Shown here one piece after another: positions 15,630 to 23,645 of a stretch of DNA of 31,011 bases. Position 1 is the first letter of the stretch, and each line of letters opens with the position of its first letter. The position numbers and the translations under genes are program-made. The DNA is taken from the NCBI GenBank assembly GCA_002395085.1, contig DGVV01000075.1, positions 1 through 31,011 on the forward strand, given 5' to 3'. The DNA comes from Ruminococcus sp. UBA4275 (GTDB lineage Bacteria; Bacillota; Clostridia; Oscillospirales; Ruminococcaceae). The notes beneath the pieces are model-generated. The model was not told the origin of the DNA and ran no database searches. It worked only from the letters and a program-made list of their open reading frames with translations.

Positions 15630-16838
15630 TTACATATTTGCTTCTGAAATATGCTGTGCAAAGATCTTTTTCTCTGCATTCGCCACTGCCTTCTCAATCA
15701 TCGGCGCAAAATCAACCGCCGCCTGTGCTTCCTCAATCTCCGGCAGATGCGGCCTCAGCTTCGGATGGCGCGGCGTGAACACTGTGCAGCAATCCTCGTA
15801 AGGCTGAATTGACGTCTCAAAAGTATCGATTTTACGGGAAATCTCGACAATCTCCACCTTGTCCATGCCAATCAGCGGGCGCAGTACCGGCATCGTCGCA
15901 ACGGCATCCGTGCAGGCAAGCGCCGGCAGCGTCTGACTGGCAACCTGTCCGAGGCTCTCGCCCGTAATGATCGCACCGCACTGGTCACGTTCCGCGAGTT
16001 TGCAGGCAATCTCCATCATCAGGCGGCGCATCAGAATCGTGAAGAACTCCTCCGGACAATTCCGCTGAAGCTCCTCCTGAATTTCCGTGAACGGCACACA
16101 GTAAAACGCCATACTGCCGCACCACGGTGTCAGCTTTTCGCAGAGCGTCTCAACCTTCATCCGCGCACGTTCAGAGGTATAGGGCGGTGATGCGAAGTGG
16201 CAGGCTGTAATCCGCAGACCGCGCTTTGCCATCATGTATGCCGCAACCGGACTGTCAATTCCGCCGGACAGCAGCAGCATCGCATTACCCGCCGTACCGA
16301 CCGGCAGACCGCCCGCTCCCTTCTCGCGTGCCGCATGGATGTATGCGTGCGTATCGCGGATTTCAACCGTCACCGTGATTTCCGGCTCGGTCACATTCAC
16401 CGTCAGATGCGGATTTGCCTCCAGCAGAATGCCGCCCAGTTCCCGGCAGATCTCCGGCGACTTCATCGGGAATGCCTTATCCGAACGCTTTGCCTCAACC
16501 TTAAAGGTTTTCGCCGCCGTCAGCGTCTCATGCAGATAGGCGACTGCCTGCTCTGCGATCTTGGCAAAATCCTTCTCGCACTCCCGCGCTCTGCAAAGCG
16601 CTGCAATGCCGAACACCTTTTTCAGCCGCGGCATTGCCTTGTCAATCAGCTCTGCACATACTTCATCTGTATCGGTCTCCGGCGTGATATAGATAGTAGA
16701 CTGCGCCTTCGCATACGAAAACTTGCCCAGCGCCTTCAGCCGGTAGCGGATATTCCGCAGAAGGGCATCTTCAAATGTACTGCGATTGAGTCCCTTCAGC
16801 GCCATTTCGCCGTATTTCACCAGAATAATCTCTCTCAT
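15630..16838 (-). CDS. thiI: tRNA 4-thiouridine synthase ThiI
   Basis: ThiI adenylates U8 of tRNA and inserts sulfur to form 4-thiouridine, and in some species also supplies sulfur for the thiazole of thiamine. The 402-residue protein has an N-terminal ferredoxin-like/THUMP region (about 1-165) that binds tRNA and a PP-loop ATPase domain with LLLSGGIDSPVA (188-198). It lacks the C-terminal rhodanese domain of the E. coli enzyme, as usual in Firmicutes, where the sulfur comes directly from a partner desulfurase. That partner is the first gene of the same operon (17662-18801). GAGAGG precedes the start. The gap to the preceding GNAT gene is only 33 bases. Confidence 0.95.
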   Translation of the reverse strand: MREIILVKYGEMALKGLNRSTFEDALLRNIRYRLKALGKFSYAKAQSTIYITPETDTDEVCAELIDKAMPRLKKVFGIAALCRARECEKDFAKIAEQAVAYLHETLTAAKTFKVEAKRSDKAFPMKSPEICRELGGILLEANPHLTVNVTEPEITVTVEIRDTHAYIHAAREKGAGGLPVGTAGNAMLLLSGGIDSPVAAYMMAKRGLRITACHFASPPYTSERARMKVETLCEKLTPWCGSMAFYCVPFTEIQEELQRNCPEEFFTILMRRLMMEIACKLAERDQCGAIITGESLGQVASQTLPALACTDAVATMPVLRPLIGMDKVEIVEISRKIDTFETSIQPYEDCCTVFTPRHPKLRPHLPEIEEAQAAVDFAPMIEKAVANAEKKIFAQHISEANM

Positions 16839-16871
16839 GTCAGATTCCTCTCATTATATATATAGTATACA

Positions 16872-17306
16872 TCAAAGTGAGCGGTACAGGGAAACCATAT
16901 CCTCTGACCGCGTAAAGCCGTTTTTCAGATAAAACTTTTCGCTCGGATAGCCGCGGCGGGTATTCAGGAAGATTCCGACATAACCCTCCGCTTTCAGCGT
17001 ATCGCACACATACCGGAGCATCTCAGACCCGATGCCTGTGCGCTGCGCCGCAGGATCTACGCAAAACTCATGAATAACCAGCTCACGCCCGTAAAGATAG
17101 GTCACGCCGCAGCCGATTGCCATACCGCGGAGTCTGCCGTTTTCTTCGCAGACATATCCTGCCGACATCGGGCTGCACATCAGCTCTCTGATGCGTTTTT
17201 CCGCGATTTCCTGTGTCCATTGCTCATTCCACGGATCTCCCGCAAACGCCGCGCAGTACAGCGCAGCACAAGCAGCAAGATCCGTTTCCTGATATTTTCT
17301 TATCAT
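16872..17306 (-). CDS. GNAT-family N-acetyltransferase
   Basis: This 144-residue protein is a single-domain GNAT acetyltransferase that would use acetyl-CoA. Motif A is EFCVDPAAQRTGIGSEML (about 86-103), with the Q/R-x-x-G-x-G pyrophosphate loop; the motif B region FLNTRRGYPSEKFYLKNGF follows. The start at 17306 has AAGGA upstream and lies 11 bases after the stop of the preceding gene; a longer frame would overlap that gene. It is the third gene of the desulfurase-thiI operon. The acceptor cannot be told from sequence: amines, peptides and antibiotics are all possible. No link to tRNA thiolation is known to me. Confidence 0.85.
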   Translation of the reverse strand: MIRKYQETDLAACAALYCAAFAGDPWNEQWTQEIAEKRIRELMCSPMSAGYVCEENGRLRGMAIGCGVTYLYGRELVIHEFCVDPAAQRTGIGSEMLRYVCDTLKAEGYVGIFLNTRRGYPSEKFYLKNGFTRSEDMVSLYRSL

Positions 17307-17317
17307 ATTCAAGTTCC

Positions 17318-17659
17318 TTATATTCCGCAGATCGTAAACAGACTGTCTGAGCGGAAACAGTCTTCCGCCCACGGCGTCATCTCCGCCATCAGTACAGCAG
17401 CCTGACTGCTGTGTGCATCTGCCGCACAGCGCAGCACTTCCCACTGTTCCTGTGTAACCGTCGTCAAGCCGTAATAGTTGAACTCCGGCAATGCTTTCCG
17501 GAATAATTCATACAGCTTCATGGAATCGAACAAATCTGCATCCAGCAAAAGCGAATCCTCCAGCCAGCATTCCTGCCTGTATGCACCGCGCTGAAACTCG
17601 AAGAAACAGCTTCCGAGTTTTCGTGTGCGGCGTTCCTGTTCCGTAATTAAATAGTGCAT
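17318..17659 (-). CDS. Hypothetical protein in the desulfurase-thiI operon (DUF-like)
   Basis: I do not recognise this 113-residue soluble protein. It begins MHYLITEQERRTRKLGSCFF, is acidic, rich in aromatic residues and cysteine, and has no signal peptide or membrane segment. Its ATG follows the desulfurase stop by two bases (TGAATATG), so translation is probably coupled, and the GNAT gene starts 11 bases after its stop. Its place in the operon suggests co-expression with sulfur-transfer enzymes, but nothing in the protein shows a role there. Confidence 0.75.
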   Translation of the reverse strand: MHYLITEQERRTRKLGSCFFEFQRGAYRQECWLEDSLLLDADLFDSMKLYELFRKALPEFNYYGLTTVTQEQWEVLRCAADAHSSQAAVLMAEMTPWAEDCFRSDSLFTICGI

Positions 17660-17661
17660 AT

Positions 17662-18801
17662 TCAGCGCCGCTTATGTACGAGCCGTGCCTGTGCCTCACG
17701 GAGCGCTTCCGCAAGTGCATCCGTATCCTCCGGCTGATTCTCTGCGCAGAAGCTTACGCGCAGCGTGCTGTCTGCCAGCGAGGACTTCACGCCAAACGCC
17801 TGCAAAACACCGCTCTGCTTTCCTTTGGAGCAAGCTGAGCCGCTGGAAACGGAGATCCCCCGCTCCGAGAGGAAATGCAGCATCGTTTCCGAGCGCAGCC
17901 CCCTGACCGAAAAGCTCAGGATATACGGACTGCCGTCTGCGGGTGAATTGACCGTAACGTCATCCATCTCAGAAAGCAGCCGGATCAGCCTGCTGCGCAG
18001 TCCGGATACTTTTTCCGCGCGTTCCTGCAATGTACCCTGCAATTCCTCCGCTGCCGCGCCGAATCCGGCAATCAGCGGCACAGATTCTGTGCCGGGACGC
18101 ACACTGCCCTCCTGTTCGCCGCCCTTCAACAGCGGAATCAGCCGGATTCCGCGCTTGCGGTACAGCGCACCGATGCCCTTCGCCGCATGAACTTTGTGTC
18201 CGCTGACCGTCAGCAGATCGGCGTGCAGCTTCTCCGGCGTAAAGGGCAGCTTCAGAAATCCCTGTACAGCATCTGTATGTGTAATGATTTCGGGATGCGC
18301 CCGCTTGATCTGCGCAAAGGTCTCCGCAACCGGCAGCACCGCACCGGTCTCATTGTTGACCAGCATCATACTGATGAGACAGGTATTGTCGTCTGCCGCC
18401 GCTGCAAATTCCGCCGGATCAAATCTGCCGTTTGCATTCGGCGCAATCCGGATAACCTCATAGCCCTCCGCCGCCAGCAGATCAAACGCCCCGCGCACGC
18501 AGGCGTGTTCCACAGCTGTTGTGATGACACGGCGCTTCCGTCTGCCGTATGCAGCGGCTGCTCCGCGGATCGCGAGATGATTGCTTTCCGTTGCGCCGGA
18601 GGTAAAGATCAGCGCGTCGGGCGTACAGCCAAGTGCGGCTGCAATCTGTTTGCGCGCGTGATCCATCGTAAGCTGCGCATCCAGCCCGACGCTGTGCAGC
18701 GAGGACGGATTCCCGAAATGATTCTGCATCGCATCGGTCATTGCCGCGATGCAAGCCGCCGAGGGACGGGTCGTCGCGGCAGAATCAAGATAAATCGCCA
18801 T
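17662..18801 (-). CDS. Cysteine desulfurase (IscS/NifS family)
   Basis: This PLP enzyme takes sulfur from L-cysteine as an enzyme-bound persulfide, leaving alanine. The 379-residue sequence has the class V layout: YLDSAATT at the start, TSGATESNHLAI, the cofactor-stacking H99 (VEHAC), D177 and Q180 (HTDAVQ), the PLP lysine K203 (SGHKVHAAKG), and the sulfur-accepting cysteine C324 in the loop SVSSGSACSKGKQ. The loop length is that of the group I (NifS/IscS) type. It heads an operon that ends with thiI; in B. subtilis a dedicated desulfurase (NifZ) feeds ThiI, so this is the likely role here, but a role in Fe-S cluster assembly is not excluded. GGGGAGG lies somewhat far (about 14 bases) ahead of the ATG. 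Confidence 0.93.
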   Translation of the reverse strand: MAIYLDSAATTRPSAACIAAMTDAMQNHFGNPSSLHSVGLDAQLTMDHARKQIAAALGCTPDALIFTSGATESNHLAIRGAAAAYGRRKRRVITTAVEHACVRGAFDLLAAEGYEVIRIAPNANGRFDPAEFAAAADDNTCLISMMLVNNETGAVLPVAETFAQIKRAHPEIITHTDAVQGFLKLPFTPEKLHADLLTVSGHKVHAAKGIGALYRKRGIRLIPLLKGGEQEGSVRPGTESVPLIAGFGAAAEELQGTLQERAEKVSGLRSRLIRLLSEMDDVTVNSPADGSPYILSFSVRGLRSETMLHFLSERGISVSSGSACSKGKQSGVLQAFGVKSSLADSTLRVSFCAENQPEDTDALAEALREAQARLVHKRR

Positions 18802-18842
18802 TTTCGAGCAGTATTCCTCCCCTGTTTTTTCATTGCCCTTCT

Positions 18843-18871
18843 ATTATAGCATACTTTTCAGAAAAAAGCAA
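18843..18871 (-). promoter_or_regulatory. Promoter of the desulfurase-thiI operon
   Basis: Minus-strand TTGCTT (18871-18866), 17-base spacer, TATAAT (18848-18843), about 40 bases before the start codon. Confidence 0.65.
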
Positions 18872-18902
18872 AAAAAATTTTTGAAAATTTCGCGAAAAGG
18901 GG

Positions 18903-18931
18903 TTGACAAATGCGCGAAAGTGTGCTATAAT
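18903..18931 (+). promoter_or_regulatory. Promoter of the tRNA genes
   Basis: TTGACA (18903-18908), 17-base spacer, TATAAT (18926-18931): a perfect consensus. The surrounding 35 bases recur at 30560-30594 with one change. Confidence 0.9.
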
Positions 18932-18981
18932 ATCAGAGTCGAAGGGAGACAGAGAGCTTCCGGAAACGAAATAAAGGATGT

Positions 18982-19065
18982 GCGGATATGGCGGAATTGG
19001 CAGACGCGCATGGTTCAGGTCCATGTGATAGCAATATCATGGAGGTTCAAGTCCTCTTATCCGCA
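18982..19065 (+). tRNA. tRNA-Leu (anticodon CAG)
   Basis: Class II tRNA: acceptor arms GCGGATA (18982-18988) and TATCCGC (19058-19064) pair perfectly, the anticodon stem CATGG/CCATG encloses TTCAGGT with anticodon CAG, a long variable arm and a TTCAAGT T-loop follow. It reads CUG codons. CCA is not encoded directly after the discriminator A. Confidence 0.96.
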
Positions 19066-19068
19066 TCC

Positions 19069-19101
19069 AAAACCCTCATACAGATAGTATGGGGGTTTTT
19101 T
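19069..19101 (+). terminator. Terminator after tRNA-Leu
   Basis: Stem of about 13 bp (19069-19081 with 19087-19099) running into a T6 tract. It lies between the two tRNA genes, so the tRNA-Gly gene is reached by read-through or from a separate start. Confidence 0.7.
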
Positions 19102-19106
19102 AACAC

Positions 19107-19177
19107 GCAGATGTAGTTTAATGGTAAAACGTCCGCTTCCCAAGCCGAAGTCGGGGGTTCGATTCCCCTCATCTGCT
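19107..19177 (+). tRNA. tRNA-Gly (anticodon CCC)
   Basis: Acceptor arms GCAGATG and CATCTGC pair perfectly; the T-loop is TTCGATT; the anticodon loop TTCCCAA gives CCC, reading GGG. The anticodon stem (TCCGC with GCCGA) has one central C-C mismatch. CCA is not encoded. Its 3' end abuts the phage-like region. Confidence 0.93.
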
Positions 19178-19187
19178 TCTGATCAAA

Positions 19188-19210
19188 GGCACGCATCTGC
19201 GTGCTTTTTT
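19188..19210 (+). terminator. Terminator after tRNA-Gly
   Basis: GCACGC (19189-19194) and GCGTGC (19199-19204) with a four-base loop, then six T. Confidence 0.88.
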
Positions 19211-19250
19211 ACGTATATACGAACTTTTTAACAGCCTCAAGCAATATTTT

Positions 19251-19313
19251 TTCACAAGATCTTGTGAATCAATCGCAGTATCTTGTGAGAAAATATGACT
19301 CGAAATATGACTC
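19251..19313. repeat. 18-bp palindrome, extra half-site and 11-mer direct repeat
   Basis: TTCACAAGATCTTGTGAA (19251-19268) is a perfect palindrome; a half-site ATCTTGTGA follows at 19280-19288; AAATATGACTC then occurs twice (19291-19301 and 19303-19313), 12 bases apart. The position between endolysin and tRNA is where an attachment site or a repressor operator would lie in a prophage. Confidence 0.6.
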
Positions 19314-19360
19314 AAAATCAGGTATTAAGATACTTTGTTATAATAATAATTGAATGCGGC

Positions 19361-19394
19361 AAAAAAATACCGAGTACAGTAATTGTACTCGGTA
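19361..19394 (-). terminator. Terminator of the phage late genes
   Basis: Perfect 11-bp stem (19394-19384 with 19378-19368) and a run of seven T on the minus strand, eight bases after the endolysin stop. Confidence 0.88.
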
Positions 19395-19401
19395 ATATTT
19401 T

Positions 19402-20943
19402 TTACGGCATGATGAAGCCGAGGAAGTTATATCCGTCTCCGTAATACCACGTAGGCTGAATTGTCTGTGTCCAGAACGGTTTAGATGCGCTCCAGCCGGA
19501 TTGGCTGATTACGATAGACCCGTCGTCGTTAATCTTCTCGACGCAGGCAACGTGCCCTGCACCGTCAACTCCGTTGCCGACAACACCCTTGCCCCACACG
19601 ATCAGAGCGCCCACAGAGGGCTTCTGAGACACCTTATGCCCAAGGCGCTTAGCGGAACCGATGAAGTCTTCGGCATTAACAGACTCAAGCCAGACGCCCC
19701 AGATCTCTGCGAAACGTCCTAGTGCGTAGAACACACAGTTTGCGAACCACAGGCTAGAGCCTTTCTTTCTGGGGATACCGGGGTTCCAACCACCCTCTCC
19801 GATCGAGATATAATACTTATTGTCTTTTCTAGGCTCGGTGAACCGCGGTGTAAATGTTGCTGTGGGAGAAGCAGAAGAAGAAACATTCAGTTCGACAACG
19901 GGCTCTCCACTCATAGAAAGCATAGTCTTTTTAGTGATCGGGCCGCAAGCGCCATCAACCTCAAGACCATACGTCTCTTGGAAATACTTTAGACCGCGCT
20001 CAGTTGCCCGCCCGAAGTCACCGTCAACGCCGCTATTTCCACAATGAAAGCCTAATTTTATTAACTGCCACTGTAGCCAACGTGCAGGCTCTCCTTTCGC
20101 TCCGATCTTGACAACGCCGGAAGGAACGGTGTACGGGCATCGCTCAGTCTTATTTTCAGGCTTAGTGTAGACAGGCTCGCCAGCGTCGTCGTACACACTA
20201 TAACCGTCGCCACAAGCAGTGACCGCATTCTTCAGCACGCTGTATGCGCCGATTTGACTGCTCGCGTCAGCCCAACTCTTTCTCACCCGGTACATAACCT
20301 GTTTCTTCTCCCCTGCCGCAGCCGCAGGCTGACCGGCGTCCATATACATAGCCACAAGCTCTTTGAACTTTTGCCAGTGAGGAATGATGTAAGCCGGACA
20401 CGTTTTTCTTCTGTTCCACATAACATTCAGCTCATCGGTCGTGCCCTTCTTTCCGTCAAGCACATTCAGCCAGTGAGTATGTGTGTACAGTGCCATAATG
20501 GGAAGCCCGTGCTTCTTCAGGAGTGCCGCTGCAAGTCTCGCACAGTTGTCTTCAGATTTCTTGTCGTTGTCGTTATAAGCCGCAGACATGATACATTCAA
20601 TGGCAATAGTTCTGCGGTTGCCAGTTCCAGATCCGTCAGCCGCGTGCCACCCAGAAAGCGTCAGCGGTAGATTCTGCCACGCACAAGTGTTGTCAACATA
20701 ATAGTGTACACGAACATCTCTCATGTTTCCATTAACGGTCGCACGGGTATACTGTTCGGCGGGGGTAGTCCCCTTTGCAACTGTAATCCAGTCAGTGTTG
20801 TGTACGGTAACACCGACCACTTCTTGCACATCCATAGAAGTCTGCGGTATATCAATGCCGTTAGGGTTGTGCTTCGTTAGAAGATACTCGTTGACGGTTA
20901 CACCACCCATAGATGTAACCGCATCCGGTTTAAGAATTGCCAT
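19402..20943 (-). CDS. Two-domain endolysin: Amidase_2 plus CHAP, with peptidoglycan-binding domain
   Basis: The 513-residue lysin would cut host peptidoglycan at the end of phage growth. The N-terminal N-acetylmuramoyl-L-alanine amidase (Amidase_2, about 20-195) has the zinc ligands H48 (VTVHNT), a histidine of THTHW (155-157) and C182 (KTCPAYI). A linker domain (about 216-262) follows, then a PG_binding_1 repeat (about 285-345, GVDGDFGRATERGLKYFQ) and a C-terminal CHAP-type cysteine peptidase/amidase (about 375-513) with C403 (WFANCVFYALG) and H464 (GAGHVACVE). Two catalytic domains in one lysin are known but not the commonest form. The ATG at 20943 has AGGTGAGG right before it; a GTG at 20952 is less likely. 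It has no signal peptide, so it depends on the holin-like genes upstream. Confidence 0.93.
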   Translation of the reverse strand: MAILKPDAVTSMGGVTVNEYLLTKHNPNGIDIPQTSMDVQEVVGVTVHNTDWITVAKGTTPAEQYTRATVNGNMRDVRVHYYVDNTCAWQNLPLTLSGWHAADGSGTGNRRTIAIECIMSAAYNDNDKKSEDNCARLAAALLKKHGLPIMALYTHTHWLNVLDGKKGTTDELNVMWNRRKTCPAYIIPHWQKFKELVAMYMDAGQPAAAAGEKKQVMYRVRKSWADASSQIGAYSVLKNAVTACGDGYSVYDDAGEPVYTKPENKTERCPYTVPSGVVKIGAKGEPARWLQWQLIKLGFHCGNSGVDGDFGRATERGLKYFQETYGLEVDGACGPITKKTMLSMSGEPVVELNVSSSASPTATFTPRFTEPRKDNKYYISIGEGGWNPGIPRKKGSSLWFANCVFYALGRFAEIWGVWLESVNAEDFIGSAKRLGHKVSQKPSVGALIVWGKGVVGNGVDGAGHVACVEKINDDGSIVISQSGWSASKPFWTQTIQPTWYYGDGYNFLGFIMP

Positions 20944-20962
20944 ATACCTCACCTATTCTTGA

Positions 20963-21166
20963 CTATCTTTCCTTATGTTCCTCTTCTGCGATTCGTTGCC
21001 CATTCTTCGTGCCGAAGAAAAACGACACGATGACAGCGTAGACAGTAAGGAACTGTTCGCTGTTCACCTTGCCGTACATGGCAAGAATGCAGAACGTGAC
21101 GGTAAGAAGCAGCGTCATGATCGACTTAACATCAATCAACTTCGCAAGCTTATCCCGTGGCTTCAA
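20963..21166 (-). CDS. Small holin-like membrane protein (TTG start)
   Basis: This 67-residue protein has two hydrophobic segments (about 16-32 and 37-52: VKSIMTLLLTVTFCILAMYG, then FLTVYAVIVSFFFGT) between a basic start and a charged tail (EEEHKER). There is no ATG in the right place; a TTG at 21166 preceded by AAGGAGGAGATTAAG gives the reading MKPRDKLAKLIDVK, which resembles small phage membrane proteins encoded beside lysins. It ends 19 bases before the endolysin start and probably helps release the lysin. Holin function is inferred from size, topology and position only. Confidence 0.75.
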   Translation of the reverse strand: MKPRDKLAKLIDVKSIMTLLLTVTFCILAMYGKVNSEQFLTVYAVIVSFFFGTKNGQRIAEEEHKER

Positions 21167-21167
21167 C

Positions 21168-21497
21168 TTAATCTCCTCCTTGCGGCGGCGCAGTTGGGAG
21201 CCCCTTGAACTCTTCATGAATACCATCCATGACACCATTTGCGCCGAGGGCGTGGTATTGGGCGTACATATTTTCAAAATCTTCTTTGACGGAAACAGGG
21301 GCATATTTTTTGCTCTGGACGTACTCATAGTACAAATCATACAACTCATGACGAAGCAAGGCTTGTACTCCGTGTCGGAGAGCCTTGCCGTCGTCAGAAG
21401 ACTTTTTGAACTTGGCGACGAGCGCCGCTGTCACAATACCGATAATTCCGCTTTGAGCTACAACTGTTGCTAAGATTGCTTTTACAACATCATTCAT
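21168..21497 (-). CDS. Phage protein with N-terminal membrane helix, holin-associated
   Basis: This 109-residue protein begins MNDVVKAILATVVAQSG with one membrane helix (about 5-30) followed by a soluble helical part (ALRHGVQALLRHELYDLYYEY) and an LGANGVMDGIHEEF segment. Proteins of this type lie between tail fibre and endolysin genes in many Firmicute siphophages and are often annotated as holins. The ATG overlaps the stop of the preceding gene (ATGAATGA), and GGAGTG lies upstream. The end is one base from the TTG start of the next gene, and the ribosome site of that gene lies inside this one. Confidence 0.78.
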   Translation of the reverse strand: MNDVVKAILATVVAQSGIIGIVTAALVAKFKKSSDDGKALRHGVQALLRHELYDLYYEYVQSKKYAPVSVKEDFENMYAQYHALGANGVMDGIHEEFKGLPTAPPQGGD

Positions 21498-21690
21498 TTC
21501 TATCACTCCATTCAGTCCAAAAATCAGCGGGAACTTCACACCATATCTTGTGTTCTTCGTCGAAGCTGTATACTTTCTGTGTGTCCATCTCTTTGAATAG
21601 CGAACCGTTTGAGCAGTCTGTGGGCTTTGTATCAGTGGACAAACCGTGAAAATGACCAATGAGAGATTCTGAATATTTTTGTGTCAACAT
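21490..21690 (-). CDS. Short phage protein sharing the tail-fibre N-terminal module
   Basis: This 66-residue protein (MLTQKYSESLIGHFHGLSTD...) aligns over its length with the first about 55 residues of the tail fibre gene upstream: both share GLSTDTKPTDC, NGS, a Lys-x-Tyr-x-Phe-Asp stretch and a Trp near the end. It has AGGAGGTG seven bases before the ATG. It may be a separate copy of a small virion module, or the remnant of a second fibre gene that lost its C-terminal part. Its stop overlaps the next start. Confidence 0.75.
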   Translation of the reverse strand: MLTQKYSESLIGHFHGLSTDTKPTDCSNGSLFKEMDTQKVYSFDEEHKIWCEVPADFWTEWSDRNE

Positions 21691-21806
21691 ATTTTCACCT
21701 CCTGATACGCTTTGTCATGTTTCGAGGCCGATGGGACAACGCTTTGTCACGCATTTACCGCCTTTACGCGACCGAACACGGTTGTTTCAGACGTTTGTGT
21801 TCGCCC

Positions 21807-22997
21807 TCATGCCTGATAGTCCATATCAGGAGACCGTGACTCAGCGTCCGCTGCTTGTGTAAGCATTCCTGTATTACTAACTGTTGACGAAGATACCGCA
21901 GTGCCTTCGAAAAGATACCACGATCCCCAACCCCGATCCGTATACTGACGATAAAAGATCTGGAATGTATCCGATTTTGACGGGATCAGCTTTTGAATAT
22001 ATCTGGAATCGCTATTAAGATATTCGACATACAGCTTAATAGCACCGCCCGTATATGGGTTATTTGATAATCCGGAAGAAGTCGCAGCGTTACAGTAATA
22101 GATGCCGGGGACGGTGTAGTCATTAAGGTCGGCGCCAGTCGCGATACCCTGTGCCAGTCCGAACGTATTGAGATTACGCCAAGCACCCCAGTTACCGGAC
22201 AAGTTATTACGAACGAATACGTCGCCACTTCCACCAGTGGGTCTGACGATTTGCTGGCGTCGTCCAGATGCCAGCGCAATCACATCAAGTCTTATGGGGT
22301 TCAATATGCCGTTCGGGGCAAACGGTGCGTTGGTAATGTAAGTAAGGTCTCCAGATGTAGCAAAGTATGTTCCGACTGTCGTGATCGTATCGAGGTCGAC
22401 AGGATTATCCTGCGTCGCCGTGAGTTCCACACCGGTGCCGTACTGGATTTTAGAGTCAAGCAGTGTTCGAAGATTAGAAATATCATCCGCGAGTCCATTA
22501 AGGATTTCGGTGATGATCTTGTTCTGAACCGGATTCTCAGAAGTTGTGGACATGGCAGTGTCGATTACAATATTATTGTAGCCAATGAACTCCCATCTTG
22601 AATCCGCAGTATACACATACTCTTTTAACTCAGTATCGGTGGCAAGACCAACAAAATACATCCACCCCTCTTCTCCGTCTACCGGGAGATCAAGTGTTGT
22701 ATTGACACGACCTTTTATAATTATCGGGTTAACAAGTCCGAGGTCTGAAAGCGTCTTATTCCCGACAAGCGGCACATTGTTAATAGAAGGTTTATTCGCG
22801 AGATCAGTATAATCAGTTGTGCCGCCAGAGCCACTGGAAAACTCGCGCCACAACGTGTTTTCCTTGTCAAAATTATACTTCTTGCCAGTATTGATCTCGT
22901 AGAACTTACTACCGTTCGGGCAATCGGTCGGTTTGGTGTCTGTAGACAAGCCGAAGAAGCGTGAAACGGAATTTTTATTATACATCTGAGTAATCAT
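21807..22997 (-). CDS. Tail fibre / receptor-binding protein with pyocin-knob-like repeats
   Basis: This 396-residue protein has an N-terminal module (1-55, GLSTDTKPTDCPNGSKFYEI) shared with the small protein downstream, a TDYTDLANKPSINNVPL-type fibre segment (about 60-90), a middle part with a coiled region (about 150-190) and a C-terminal half with repeats such as LDTITTVGTYFATS and LNDYTVPGIYYCNA, each followed by a WGAW/WGSW-type end (GNWGAWRNL, RGWGSWYLF). Those repeats are of the pyocin knob type found in receptor-binding fibres. AAGGGGTG precedes the ATG. It probably decides host binding. The last about 25 residues (AADAESRSPDMDYQA) are polar and may be disordered. Confidence 0.85.
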   Translation of the reverse strand: MITQMYNKNSVSRFFGLSTDTKPTDCPNGSKFYEINTGKKYNFDKENTLWREFSSGSGGTTDYTDLANKPSINNVPLVGNKTLSDLGLVNPIIIKGRVNTTLDLPVDGEEGWMYFVGLATDTELKEYVYTADSRWEFIGYNNIVIDTAMSTTSENPVQNKIITEILNGLADDISNLRTLLDSKIQYGTGVELTATQDNPVDLDTITTVGTYFATSGDLTYITNAPFAPNGILNPIRLDVIALASGRRQQIVRPTGGSGDVFVRNNLSGNWGAWRNLNTFGLAQGIATGADLNDYTVPGIYYCNAATSSGLSNNPYTGGAIKLYVEYLNSDSRYIQKLIPSKSDTFQIFYRQYTDRGWGSWYLFEGTAVSSSTVSNTGMLTQAADAESRSPDMDYQA

Positions 22998-23008
22998 TTT
23001 TTCACCCC

Positions 23009-23644
23009 TTATTCGTCAGACATGGCGAAGTATCCGTCAGTGAGGAATTGCGCACTAGCAATGCTGATAACGCTCATAGAGTCGATAGGCACGTTCGTTT
23101 GTCTTTCCACATATCTATAAATGTTGCTCGCGGACGCCGAGGATGAAGCCGTATAAATCGTGCAAATTCCGCAAAGGTTGCTGAAGTATGCACTCGTTGA
23201 AAGAGCAAGATCGGTCACAGCTTCCGGTGCAGACGGAGCATCATAAGTCAGCACATAATTGGTTGCCGCCGTTCCGCCAGTCCCCAGTTGATGAAACATC
23301 AGCATCGGAACACCACTTTGCGATCTACAGATTGCAAATGAATACAGCCGGTAATTTGTCGGATTGACAAACCGGTTGTGATGATCCAGAAGCACGCCGT
23401 TTTTTGCGCTACCAATCCAGAAGGTGTCGATGTCAGCAGCATACACGGAATATACACCGAATGTCACATCAATACGCCCGCTGCTATAGGTAAAGGTCGC
23501 AACGGTTTCTCCACCATACGTGCATGAGACCACGTTGTCGCTGATTGTTACGCTTTCAAAAATACCGGAATCTTGCAGACACTGAGCGGCAAGCTCAGCA
23601 GCCTGCTGATAATCGGACGAGCCATACGATTTATATATTGCCAT
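23009..23644 (-). CDS. Phage structural protein, probably tail/baseplate, unknown family
   Basis: I do not recognise the family of this 211-residue protein. It starts MAIYKSYGSSDYQQAAELAAQ at an ATG with GGAGGG eight bases upstream (a GTG three codons earlier is less likely). It is rich in Ser, Thr, Ala and Tyr, predicted mainly beta with a helical start, and has no membrane segment. It lies between a baseplate-like protein and the tail fibre, so a structural or fibre-accessory role is the best guess. Its start is three bases away from overlapping the stop of the preceding gene. Confidence 0.7.
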   Translation of the reverse strand: MAIYKSYGSSDYQQAAELAAQCLQDSGIFESVTISDNVVSCTYGGETVATFTYSSGRIDVTFGVYSVYAADIDTFWIGSAKNGVLLDHHNRFVNPTNYRLYSFAICRSQSGVPMLMFHQLGTGGTAATNYVLTYDAPSAPEAVTDLALSTSAYFSNLCGICTIYTASSSASASNIYRYVERQTNVPIDSMSVISIASAQFLTDGYFAMSDE

Positions 23645-23645
23645 A

